A stretch of DNA of 64,000 bases from Paramecium tetraurelia (GCF_000165425.1 NW_001799020.1:155609-219608), one strand, 5' to 3'; positions 47,540 to 59,005 are shown, counted from the stretch's first letter. Numbers and translations: made by a program. The notes: a model not told the origin generated them from the letters alone.

Positions 47540-50128
47540 ATGCTTGAATATTTTAATAAATGGAAGAAGATAGATGACCTTCCTCCAATTGCTGATGAAA
47601 TTAATTTCCAAGAAAATCAAAATATTTAACTATGTCAATAAAATATGAATCAAGTAATTAAGTAATAAGGCTAGGAGGAAAACGAAAATAATTTAATATT
47701 TCTTGATCTAAAGGAGTTTGGAATTTAGGAATTACAAACAGAAGTCATAGAAATGTCTTAAATCATTGAAGAGTTCATGCAAAGGATATTCTAAAAATAT
47801 TTGACATCTATAGATACCAATAATATTTATATGATAAATGAGGGAGGACTATTGGATAAAAAACACTAACTTAATTTTTATCATATTAAAAACAATTCAA
47901 TCATTAAATTCATAAAAATGAAATAGACCTATCCTGAAAAATGGATTATCATTATTAAAACTTTGACTGGAAAAACCTTAACGTTAGAAATAAATAATAA
48001 AGATATGTCTATTGAATAGTTGAAGATGTTAATACAAAATAGAGAAGGTATACCACCCGATTAATAAAGATTGATATTTGAAGGGATACTCTTATAAGAT
48101 GGAAAAATGCTATGGGAATATAACATAGGACCTGAAAGTACTCTGTATCTAACCTTACGTTTAAGAGGTGGTTGTTTTCCTGGAAATGCTCCAATAAAAC
48201 TTTTTAATGGAAGAACAAAAATAATAAAAGAGATTGAATTAGGTGATATTGTTATGTGTTATGATTTTGAATAAAAATAGTTTAAGTCGTCAATAGTAGT
48301 TTTTAAGAAAATATCATCAGAAAAATAATAATTAATAGAAATTATAAGTGAGAATGGAAGTATTATTTGTACTCCTAATCATCCTATTTATACTTAAACA
48401 GGATGGAAAGCGTTAGAACCACATCCAAATTTTTTTATTGAGAAATTAACTGTTACTGATCTTATATTTGATTCTAATGAAAGATTAGTAAACATCCTCT
48501 AAATTAATTAACTAAAAGACACAGAAATTGTTTATAATATTACAACTTCATATCCAAATAACTTCATTGCTTTTGACTTCTTAGTACACAATATGAATAA
48601 AATATTCATTTAAATTAATGGGTTTAACGAAGAATTTGAAATACTACCTTATTTTTTAGTTTAAAATTTAAAAGTTATTATTGAAAAGAAAAAAGGAATA
48701 CCTATGATTGATTAATAATTATATTATTAAGGAATACTAATGAAAGATCATTTTTCATTAGAAGATTATAAGCTATTACAAAATGGGACTGAACCAGATC
48801 TGTTAATATTAAAAGTAATAAAATAATCTTAGAAATTGTAATATGAAATTAATTAGAATACAAATAGTGAAACATGTGTTTCAATAATAACACATAATTC
48901 TTAATATCAATTATAAATTAAGAAGAATCAAAAAATAGGAAAGATAAAAAAAATATTAGAGTTTGTAGAATCTAGAGAATAAATAGAAAGATCATTTATA
49001 TTATGTAATGGAAAACCTTTACGGTCTAAAAATATAGACGAAAATAAAACAGATCTAGCAAATGTTTAAAGTATTTTCTTAATTGATTAACAATCTGGAG
49101 GGATTTCTATGAGATTTACTTAAGAGATAAATGATCAGTAAGTTTAGACTGCATCTTAGCTAAAAGATTCTTTGTAGTGGTTAGGTAATCCATAAATTAA
49201 TGAATTTATTTAAGCAAATCTAGAAGAGATTAATGGGAATTAATAAAAAAAATATTATTATCAATAAATCCCCCTTCCCTGTATGATTGCAGTTAGATTA
49301 TATACGTGTGACTTAATCTATAGAAAATTAAATAATGATTTAAGAACATCTGATTATAGAAGATGGAAGTAATACTTAAGATATTTAATGGAAGGTTTTC
49401 GACTTATGAAATATTATAAAGGAGTTGCATATCGTGGAATTAAAGATTATTAAAATACTACACTATATAAAAAGGGAAAGATTGTTTAATGGAGTGAAGT
49501 TACCAGTGTTTCATTAAATTATAAAATTGCATAACATTTCAGTAATAATAAAGGAATGATATTTAATATTTAACTAATAAGTGGCAAAGATATATCCAAA
49601 ATTTCAATTTATGAAGGAGAATAAGAATTAATAATGTATCCCTTTTCAACTTTTGTTGTTGATGAAGTTCAAATTAAACCAAATTAACCACATATTGTAA
49701 CAATGAGAGAATTACCTTTACCTAGATCGCATTGTGTGTTATTATGGGTCGATGACAATCCCGAAAACAATTTTAACTATGCTTACGAAGTAGAAAGATA
49801 AAACAACAATATTTCAGTTATATTTTGTACATCCACAAAAGATGCTATACTAATAATCTCAAAATATAACTGGATGATATATTTATCGGAATCTTAATTT
49901 AGAGTTATTAGTGATATGGTAAGAATAGAAGATGGTAAACTGAATTATAATGCAGGGATAGAATTATTAATTCATTTATATTAAAAAATGAAATACAAAA
50001 ATAGAACTATCATATTTTGTGGAGATCAAAAGAGAGCTTAGGAAGAGTGCAGAAGTAGAAATATACAAGGAAATTTTGAAATTACTAATAATGAACATGT
50101 TTTGAAATAGTTTCTTTAATTTAATTGA
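47540..50128 (+). CDS. Ubiquitin-like / intein-like (BIL) / ADP-ribosyltransferase / receiver-like fusion (BUBL-type)
   Basis: One uninterrupted frame of 862 codons, no intron. Residues 1-130 unknown. ~135-211: ubiquitin-like domain (IIKTLTGKTLTLEI) ending LRLRGG. 212-351: Hint/BIL domain that starts with Cys212 (CFPGNAPIKLFNG), has T278-P-N-H281 of block B and ends FLVHN with His350-Asn351; the next residue is Met. ~352-425 and ~445-521: two further ubiquitin-like domains, the second ending QQSGG. ~600-720: ADP-ribosyltransferase with VAYRG (Arg632), TSVS (Ser656), EGEQEL (Glu696) and YPFSTF. 735-862: LLWVDDNPENN receiver-like domain. BUBL genes are known in ciliates; autocleavage could release or attach the ubiquitin-like part. 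Confidence 0.9.
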
Positions 50129-50167
50129 TAAATTATAATCATTTATTATTATTAGGATAAAGAATAA

Positions 50168-51986
50168 TCATTCAATATTAACTAATTAAGTTCGCTTTTT
50201 CTTAGAATAATTAAAATGTAGTTATGGCATTATATTATTATTAAATGGTTAAAGAATTTCTTCATTAAGTTCAAGATTGATACCTAAATTTAATATTTAT
50301 ATAAAATAATACAATACTATTCTGCTTTTATTTCTTTGCATATGAGAAGCAAATAATTCTTAATTTTAAGAGTGAATTAATTTAGTTTCCTAATATTAAA
50401 AGTTCCTTGTATTTTAATGATCTTCAATTAATTTTCCATAGATTCACCTTTAATAATGATTAATTCACTTGTTGAACTATCTAGAATACAAGCTAATAAT
50501 AAATTAAATATTTTTGGAATTGTGTTTAAAAATATATCTGAGCCAACTAGTTAAATTTTTGATTTTGGATTACAAAAAGCTTAAATTTTAGATACAGATT
50601 TCTTTAAACTTAAAATTTTTGATATCATTTATTTATTCCACATTTAAGTAATTTTATCTTACAGTTATATCTTATTAGCTAAATTATGGAACTGATTATA
50701 ATTAAAAGGTATATCTTCCTTTATTATTTTAATAAAAACAGTTAATAATTTTAGATATAATTGACTAACTTTATTGGCTTCCTAATTTTAAATATGTAAT
50801 TTTGATTAACTGGTTTGAATTAGGATAGTTGGTTGATTTCCAAAAAAGATAGAAAAATCAACTTAAATTAATTATTTATCAAACTTAACATTTAATGAAT
50901 CATTCACAATTTCCAAATATTTTTAAGAGAATTCTTATAATTTATAAAATAAACACTGTTCTAAGGAGATATTGTCTACTTTGGCTTCTCTTAAAAAATT
51001 CATGACCTCAACTTATGATTGAATGGTTGGTGAAAATGTTGATGTTATACTTTAAAATTACAATTTTTCAACTTGATAATTGATTAAGATAAACTTTTAA
51101 TTGTGAAGAATCTATTTTAATATATTTTCCCATCTTTAATCCATTTTAGTTAACAGAAATTATGATCTTATTGCTTTATTATAAAAATAGACAATAATAA
51201 TTAATGATAAATTAGCTCCAAAGCCCAATATTATTGTAGTGATGTCAATACTAGGACTGTTTTATACTAGATGAAGTATTCTAAGTGAGTACAATAAAAT
51301 AATCGTCATTGTTGAATCTAAAAATTCAATTCCTAATATATTTATTATGTTAATGGCCATTTAATGTGCTCCTCTAAAATACATCGTTGGAGTATCTAAA
51401 AGTGGATCAAAGAAGATCACATAAATAGAAAAACAAATATTAATGTAAATAATTAATGCACGTTAGTGATATACGTTTTCGATATTAAAGAATTTTGAAA
51501 GAGCTGTGAAAGCTATCATTCCAAGTGAAGGGTAAATGACTGCATAATTTTACATTATTAGAGCAATAGTTAGCTTGATGGACTAAAGCACAGTAAAAAA
51601 TAGTAAGAATATTTTTAAATGAGTTCTTCTTCTTGGAGATTAATGCTCAAGTTAGTATTTCTATTCAATTGATTGATCTAGAAATTTTAATGTTACCTTA
51701 TGCATTCCTAATTATAAATATTTATTAAATTGTTCAATCAATTAGAAATTGTGAAATAAAATCAATTTAGTGATTTTAATTAAAATGATATATTCATTTT
51801 GATATAGCTATATATGATATTCACAAAAAGGTTTTTGTTTTTTGTATTTGTCTATTTTATTTTCATAAGTTAATCTAAGAATTTAATTATTTATTTTGCC
51901 TTAATTTCATCTAATGATTGTGAATAATTATATATAAATAATTTCGAAAACTTTTTAGTGTTTATTGAATATTTATTAGATTACAT
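50168..51986 (-). CDS. Multi-pass membrane protein resembling a degenerate sensor histidine kinase
   Basis: About 590 residues. One intron (50284-50312, 29 nt). The soluble N terminus (residues 1-55) is in a different frame and needs a 17-nt excision GTGAATATCATATATAG near 51800, shorter than usual, so it may be a frameshift. Four to five hydrophobic segments follow (LKIFLLFFTVLQ, ALIIYINICFSIYVIFF, TIILLYSL, TTIILGFGANLSLIIIVYF), then a PAS-like stretch (ILHNQKFILINYQ) and a region that recalls a histidine-kinase ATPase domain (IQLVGSDIFLNTIPKIFNLL), without a visible phospho-accepting His. Domain order parallels the intact kinase at 61108. Convergent with the BUBL-type gene, 39 bp apart. 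Confidence 0.55.
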
Positions 51987-53319
51987 ATTTCATAATAATT
52001 GAATTGACCAAATGAAAACATATTACACAATTAAGATGTCAACTTTATGTTAGGCCTTTAGGGAGCTAAATTACAGACAAGTAAGTGTATCATTTACCCT
52101 TCTATCATTTAAAAAAGTATCCACTTTTCCTTGCACTATGGATTTAATTTAATGAGAGATCAGCTTTCTTAATTTATGCAAGGTTCTCTTTTATTCAAAA
52201 GAATATGATAATTATTAAAGAATAACAATCTTGAGTGCTTTCTTCTCTATTTATCAAAATAATTTATCTAAATTATGATTACCCACCCATTTTATACAAA
52301 TTATACCTAAATTTGAGACTATCTTGCATTCAGATTTACAAGCATAGTTCCAAATTCCAAAATTTTCTTTTAGGCTACACTAATTAGAAAATTTTACAAA
52401 ATTAAAAAGTTGGAAACAGCCTCTTGATTTTGAATATATTTATTTTGGAAACAGCATCCAAAATACAGAAAAACCACAATTATAGTGAATCATAAATTAG
52501 ATACTAAACAAAGCCCTTATAAAATTATATAAAAATTAATTTCATAAATTACATATTTTGGTCCTTTATATAAGTTCTTAACTTTATTGAAGATTAGGCT
52601 TATTCAATTCTTGCGAAGCATAGTCACAAAAAATAATATCTTTAAGGAAGAGGCGACCTAATTTTTAAACAGTTATTACCAGTATTTTTGATGAAATACT
52701 GTATTTGAATTAGATTTGCTTTTAGTTAATATTACTATAAATTTATATTCATTAAAAGCAGATAAAATAAAAGGTCTAATTAATTGTTTCTCTTTTGACT
52801 TCTTAAAATTTTCCTGTTTTTTTAACAACTGAATTACATTTGGATTAAAATGAATTTTGATTATTAAATAATAATTATAAAAAATATCGCCTTTCCAAAC
52901 GAAACTAAACCTTAACTCAAATATTACATTAAACTAAGACTTGAAAGAGCCAGAGGCTTTCATAAGTAATATTTAGTTTTTAAATTCTTGTTTTCTTTTC
53001 TTATAATCATAAATAAAAAAGAAGAAAAGCACAATTTACTGAAGAGTAGAAAATGAAATTAGAATTAAGAACTGCAGATAAGTACTTAAAAGCTTATCAA
53101 AATTAAATCCTAAAGATACAGGACTAATGTAAAACCCGGAGCTATTTTGCATCTAAGTTAATATTAATTGGGGAAATAATATTAAGGATAAAATCAAATT
53201 AGTAATTAAATAGGATTAAAAATACAATAAAAGTATTTTAAGTAGGGATTAAAACTACATTTTCATAGTTAAGTATTTATAAATTCAAACATTAAAAGCC
53301 ATAATTAAAAAAAAAGTAA
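51987..53319. other. AT-rich stretch without a supported gene
   Basis: About 1.3 kb of very AT-rich sequence. No frame with coding character on either strand. Together with the following decayed ART fragment it looks like subtelomeric filler. Confidence 0.45.
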
Positions 53320-53420
53320 ACGATCTGTTTTTTCACAAAAATTATATTGAAATATAAAATTGCATAACGTTTCAGTAGTAATATAGGATTGGTATCTAAA
53401 GTTCAACTCATAGTTTCTTA
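53320..53420 (+). pseudogene. Decayed fragment similar to the ART part of the 47540 gene
   Basis: TATAAAATTGCATAACGTTT at ~53352 and the next ~45 bases repeat, with a few changes, the segment at ~49521-49575 of the BUBL-type gene that encodes the ADP-ribosyltransferase Ser motif (bases such as TATAAAATTGCATAACATTT). Similarity fades on both sides and the frame is broken. It is best read as the remnant of a former second copy. Confidence 0.5.
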
Positions 53421-53742
53421 TTATTGTTTCCCTCTCAATTATAGTATGAAATTTATCTGAAATCTGATCCATTTACAAATTTTTATGCTTGAATCTTTTT
53501 TTGAAAATCACTCTAATTGTTAAGACCATTTATTAGAGTTAATGTAGGATTCCTGTTTGAATAGGTATCAAATACGTAATAATCTGTTATTATTGATATG
53601 CGTGTGACCATTTTTGTACTATATTAATCAAGAATGATAATAAAAGTAATAAATTCAACATCTGAATAATTAGTTATCATATATAACTATTTTCTAATTG
53701 GAAATAAAAGATAAAATGTTTAAATATTAACTACTTAATTAA
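53421..53742. other. AT-rich, nothing recognisable
   Basis: About 320 bp between the ART-like fragment and the start of the next possible gene. No supported feature. Confidence 0.35.
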
Positions 53743-54633
53743 ATGAAGTAATATGAATAGTACTTGAAATGTTCATCAACAAGAAGTGCAAAAAAAAATA
53801 CAGCGAAAGTTGGTTTCACACACCCAGAGCCATTCAACCAACATAAACACTTTAACTGATAATAAAATTTAATTAGAAACACATTAGAAACCTAAATGAT
53901 AGATTAACCATGTACCTCCTTCAAAGAAGAGTTCAAAAAAATATCATCTAAAATTGGTAGTATTGTTACTCCTAGAAGTTATTTCCAATCTCCAATGCTA
54001 TAAATTTATGAACATTAAGTTAAAGAATAGAAAACCAATGATATGCAGAATGAAAACACTTCTTTATAAGTAAGTTTTACTACAATCTCTAGTAAGAAAT
54101 TGTAACTCTTCAACAGCAGATGCAAATTCAGAATGAATAAATTAAACATAAGGATATGGTTATTAAGAAATTAAACTTCACTATCTAATAGTATCAAAAA
54201 AATAAATATAAATTAAAATGCTAGAGAATGAGTTAGCTCATAAAACTAATTAGATTTAACAATTCTCTAAGGTATTTCATTTCAATGATACAGCTAATTT
54301 ATAATTTCTATCTCTCTAACTGCCATTACATACAGTATCCAAAATGAAATTTGATTTGTTATTTCAAAATAAGGAATTGTTAAATTATTAAATCCTGTTC
54401 AATCCATGAGTCAAATCGTTGTACTTTGTTCGCGACACGAAGAACTTCCGATTGATCTCCTATTTAAATATAAATAATATGGATTGTTTGAAGAAGAATA
54501 GAAGATTAATGAGAAAGTAGAAGTCTTTGAATTGACCAAAGAAAATGGAAACTTGTTATCGAAAATATTGGATGATATCAAGAAACCTTTGAGAAGAATT
54601 CTTATCATCTCGTTGAAGGGTTTTAATTATTGA
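53743..54633 (+). CDS. Probable coiled-coil protein; exon structure unresolved
   Basis: Coding-looking segments occur in successive frames: KKIQRKLVSHTQSHSTNINT, then KISSKIGSIVTPRSYFQSPM, then Gln-rich coiled coil (LQQQMQIQNEQIKHKD). The last exon is clear (SQIVVLCSRHEELPIDLLFK, later ILDDIKKPLRRILIISLKG) and ends with TGA at 54631. At least three short introns are needed. One is a good GTAAGT...CTCTAG at about 54070-54092; the others I could not place with confidence. It may be a real gene with several introns or a slightly damaged one. Family unknown. Confidence 0.4.
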
Positions 54634-54695
54634 ACAAACATTGAATAAATATATTTACATTAGTTTATGATTATAAAATATACATATATCCTTAT

Positions 54696-56002
54696 TCATT
54701 CTTAAATCAGACTATCTGATTCCCATATATTTGAATAATCAATAAATAGAGTAGACTTATTAACACATTGCATACTTCCATATATTTCCAATCCCAAAAA
54801 ATACATTAATATGGGATAGATTAAGGTTACACACAATCCTAATATGATATGTCCGACCACTATGATTACAAGGTATGATTCATATTATTGTGGTTCAAAG
54901 TACTCCATCCCATACTAAACTGAAAATACCATTAAGTAAAAGATCATGATTCTGATAAAGAGAGTCAATCTTGTTCTGAATTTAGACTGCACCTCATACA
55001 ATCCTTCTTCATAGACTCCTCTGAAAATAACCAGTCCTAATTAATAGTTCTCTTTTGCTTACCCAACAATGCTCCTATGACAATAAAATATTAGCCATAG
55101 GAATGAGAAGTCGATCTCTAGAGGATGAATCCGGTTTCATCATTTAATTTTTCCAATCCATTCCTTACCCTACATTCCTAAACAGCATCCATAAATTTAT
55201 AATATAAATCAGAATTCTATGCATAGTAATTGCGGGAGTAGAAATCAGCTGATAAAGATAGTGTTAAAAATGCTAAAAACAAAGTAGCTGTAAAGAAGGT
55301 TAATTTGTGACTAGAATATTTGATATGCTTATAAAGGAATCTTAATTGTATTGATAGAATAATTACTTCTTTAGGTATTAATGCACAACATTCAGGTAAA
55401 TCATATACATGCATAATGTAAATATGATGCCATAAACTACTTATCCAATAGAATGCACTCCTAGAATTACTCTGGATGAACAAACTATGAAAGCTATGAT
55501 TGTGTAGAGAATTGCTTTAAAAAGTGGCACCTTCATTTCTTCTTCATTCTCAAAACGGTCAGCCTTATAGAGGGATATCATATAAGAGACAATACAAATA
55601 GCATGACCTGAGGGTTTACCTAATTCTGCAATGCATTCTAAACTATAATAGAAGGGGAGATTACGTTTAAACATCTGTGTTGAACATATAGGGTCTGCCT
55701 TGATTATATACTTCTTTTAAAAACGCGTGTGTTCCTGTTAAAACACAACTGAATAAAATCAACAAAAGCACATCTAATTTCTTATTGAAACTCAGATATA
55801 GGTAGAGAAATATGATTTCGCATAGCAATAAAGAGGTACTCTTAATCAGATAGCTAAACTCAATAAACTAGGGATTCTTAATAGAAAAGATCAATTTGTA
55901 AGTGTATTAAAGTAATGTCTCATCGATGAAGAGATCCACTATTATGTAAATACCAAAAAGTATGATTCCTAGGATAGCGTTTTTCTTTGAATTAAATTTC
56001 AT
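54696..56002 (-). CDS. PAP2-superfamily lipid phosphatase, multi-pass membrane protein
   Basis: 410 residues, introns 55643-55664, 55341-55366 and 55037-55062. Six or more hydrophobic helices. The PAP2 signature is present: KEVYNQGRP (C1), KPSGHA (C2) and SRVILGVHSIGQ (C3). These enzymes dephosphorylate phosphatidic acid, sphingosine-1-phosphate or dolichyl pyrophosphate on the lumenal/outer face; the substrate cannot be told. The last position of C3, normally Asp, is Gln (a TAA codon), which would alter the catalytic relay. A long extra C-terminal membrane part (~170 residues) is unusual. Starts 12 bp from the divergent gene at 56015. Confidence 0.8.
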
Positions 56003-56014
56003 TAATTTTAATAT

Positions 56015-56591
56015 ATGCAAACATGTGAATATTCTAAAATAAGTTCAAACTCCACAGGAATGAATGTCACTCTTCGAGATTTATTAGATTAGCCAATTCA
56101 CACCAAAACAGTCAAAGTAATTGAAGTGTTCATTAGTAAAACTTGTGCACATCATATAAGATGAGGGTGATTATGTGTATAATTGTTATAGTGCTCTTAA
56201 TGTTTAAAATTAAGGAGAATTATTGGAACTTTATAATAGATGGCCTGGATAAATCGAGGAGGTGTATATAAAATAAAATGATTTGATTGGAATCGATAGT
56301 GTGCTCTACAATATTCGAAGTGATTTCAGGTAGGATCTACAGGTTGAATTGATTTAGTATGGAGTTTCTAATAAACGCACTTAGAACATAAGGATAAATA
56401 TTATAAAAAATAAGGAAGAGCAAATTGCTGAATAAGTGGAGAATATTCCATTAGATCCTAAAATAATAATTGGACACAAAGAGAATGTGTTTAAAGTAGA
56501 GATGAATGATGGAAGAGTGAATGATATAAATTTTTTGGTTATGAAAAATCAATACCCTCATTTAGTAGTCTAATATTTAGAAAAATTGTGA
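56015..56591 (+). CDS. Protein of unknown function
   Basis: 183 residues with one 25-nt intron (56136-56160). A beta-rich, Asn/Ile-rich sequence (ELLELYNRWPGQIEEVYIKQ, DLIGIDSVLYNIRSD) ending NQYPHLVVQYLEKL. No signal, no membrane helix, no motif I know. It starts 12 bp from the divergent phosphatase start and ends 56 bp from the convergent DENN gene stop. Confidence 0.6.
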
Positions 56592-56647
56592 ATAGCTATT
56601 ACCATTATTATATATGATGAATGCATTTATAAATAAAAATAATTATA

Positions 56648-58946
56648 TCATAAAGGATGGAATTTCTATTAGATGTAGTAAGAGAAATATTGGGTTTTTA
56701 TTATTTATTTGAAAATTTCATCCTCAGTTGAATTTAGTGTCTTCTCTTATATTTGATCTAGGTTGATTTCACCATCAACTTCCGGAATCAAAGAAAGTAA
56801 ATTCACCTAAATGTAAGTTTTAGTATCCTCTAAGATTTTTAAACTCAAATTCAATGTTGCTTCATTGTTATCTGCTAAATAATGTCCTGGAACACTTTAT
56901 TGACGTATTGATTAATAAGTTTGGAATAAATTATAAAATAAGGTAGTGTACATCTTACTCTCTGTTAGATTCTTAGCTAAATTAAAAAATCTGAGTTTGT
57001 TAGCATCAAAAAACAATACTTGAGGTTGTTCATCAAAAAATGTTTCATCATCATCAATACCCAGATTACGTAATCCATTATCGTGATCTTTGACAATCCC
57101 ACAAATAATTGGAACTGGAGAATCAAGGATTGGCATTAATTAGGCAGTCAAAGCATGAATAGTAGGGTGTATATGTTAAAAGGGTTGAATCATGTGTGGT
57201 AAAATCATTCTATTGAATATCTACTATATTTACAATAATGAACTTAGTAAAGTGCGGTTTTAACTAATTATGCAGATATTTTACTCCAACATCATATTGA
57301 TTAATAGTATTAAATAATGTGGTAATTCTATATGCGATAACGCATATGAGATTGCCCATTCGATTTCGTAATTTTGAACATTTGCACTATGAATGAGTTA
57401 TGATTTTATTGGAGTTTGTAAAAATTAATAATTGCATTCACTTATAAACTTGGAGTTCTGTAATTCTGTTAAAAAATTAAATAGTTCAGGTTTGAATGAC
57501 TATTATTGTTATAGAATTAATTTTTACTGTATAGAATGAATTATCAATATTTCCTAGAGTATCCTCAAATTCTGAAACCATTGAATAGATTTCTGCTTTT
57601 TTGTATTTTAATGTGTCTAGGTGTAAACAGCATAATTACTTATTATAATTTTGATGACTTCGATGAAGAAATCAATAATTGGAGCTTTAGTGATGAAACA
57701 ATAGGTTTTGGAGAGTGAATAAAAGTATTTCTTTTGTAATTTTGAGTTATTGTTGGAAACATTGTAATCATAAAAGTCAGGAACATCAACACAGACACAA
57801 TATAATTAATGGTGAATATTAGTAATTGAGATTAGATCACTGATATTATCTGTATTAATTTAAGTAGCATTATTAATAATTTTATTGTTATTAAATGTTT
57901 ATTCTGATTTCATAGTAATTACATATGCTCCTGCTAATCTATCATAACTTTAACCGCCCATCAGAATTCTAAAATATATGTTAGATAATGTACGAATTCA
58001 AATTACTCATGGATAGAGTCTTCTCTTCTAATTTGACTTTTAATCCATATGGATGTATTTATTAAGGCAATAATATTAATTATTCCTTATAGCAAGATGT
58101 AGCAGATGAATGTTGAAATAATATCTCAGGTTTTAAGTTGACTTCCCTCTTTTCTAAAATATTACTAGTGAGCCCATTTAAAGTTTGTTTAGAGACACTA
58201 ATAATGATAAATTCTTCAAATAATGAATATTATTATTGTTATTCCTATTACAATGATTATTTTTATGTTATTAATTATGATTCCATAGCAATAGGTTCCT
58301 AAAATAACTGCTATGAACTAAAATTTGATTCCTCTCCTTTACATTATTCCAATTTCTTCTTAGAGTATTTCTGTATTATCTAATCAACTTTAGATGCATT
58401 ATCATAATTGTATTCCTGCACTTAAATTTCTTAGACCACAACTTAATGTAATTCATCCTCACTATATTTTCTAAGTTCTACCACCTCAGGACTGATGACT
58501 TCATCCTGTTCGTTATTACATTTCTTGGGACTCAAGTTATTCATATGCAAAGTTGTCTTCTTTGTCTCAAAGATTCTTTTCCCTAATTTTGATATACATT
58601 CAGACTACTTTATGGTTAAATTGTTTAGGCCACCTTCTTATATCGATCTAATGACACCGCACTATAGAATTCATCTTATTTCAAAGCTAACTTTGATTTT
58701 TAATATGAAATACTTGCAATTCAAATCGCAATTATCCATTTTCTTTTTTCAACTAGTCTATTTATTAATCTTTGTCTTTTAATTGTATTTGGTAATGTGA
58801 TATTTCACGAACCAAATCGTAATTCTTTTAAACCAATCTTTCCTACTTATTAGAGTGTTGCTTACATTTTTGTCTTCTAACAACTTAATCTGCATTTTGT
58901 ACTCATCCATATCCAATATCTAAGACACATATTATTTCGATTTCAT
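56648..58946 (-). CDS. DENN-domain protein (probable Rab exchange factor)
   Basis: 707 residues with seven introns of 20-32 nt; the exon sum is a perfect multiple of three. The N-terminal ~110 residues are coiled coil (EISHYQIQLKDKDQQIDQLK). From about 200 the uDENN begins (FEEFIIISVS, LKPEILFQHSS, MSNLNS), then the linker. The core DENN has YCFITKAPIIDFFIEVIKII, HYLILLINMMLEQNICIIS and the hallmark MPILDSPVPIICGI. The dDENN part follows. DENN proteins are guanine-nucleotide exchange factors for Rab GTPases in vesicle traffic; which Rab is unknown. Confidence 0.85.
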
Positions 58947-59005
58947 AATTTATATATATTATATATATATACTTAATATTATATATTTATAATTTAACAG
59001 CTACA
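58947..59005. promoter_or_regulatory. Short AT-only divergent promoter region
   Basis: 59 bp between the ATGs of the DENN gene and the coiled-coil gene at 59006. It contains alternating TATATAT runs. Two start sites must share it. Confidence 0.4.

Noticed and set aside
47540..48175. Plain polyubiquitin gene
   Set aside because: The Gly-Gly is followed by a Hint domain starting with Cys, not by another ubiquitin, and later domains are ART and receiver-like.
57536..57718. Plus-strand 60-residue frame (starts MNYQYFLEYPQ)
   Set aside because: It lies antisense to well-supported DENN exons and introns, so it is a shadow frame.
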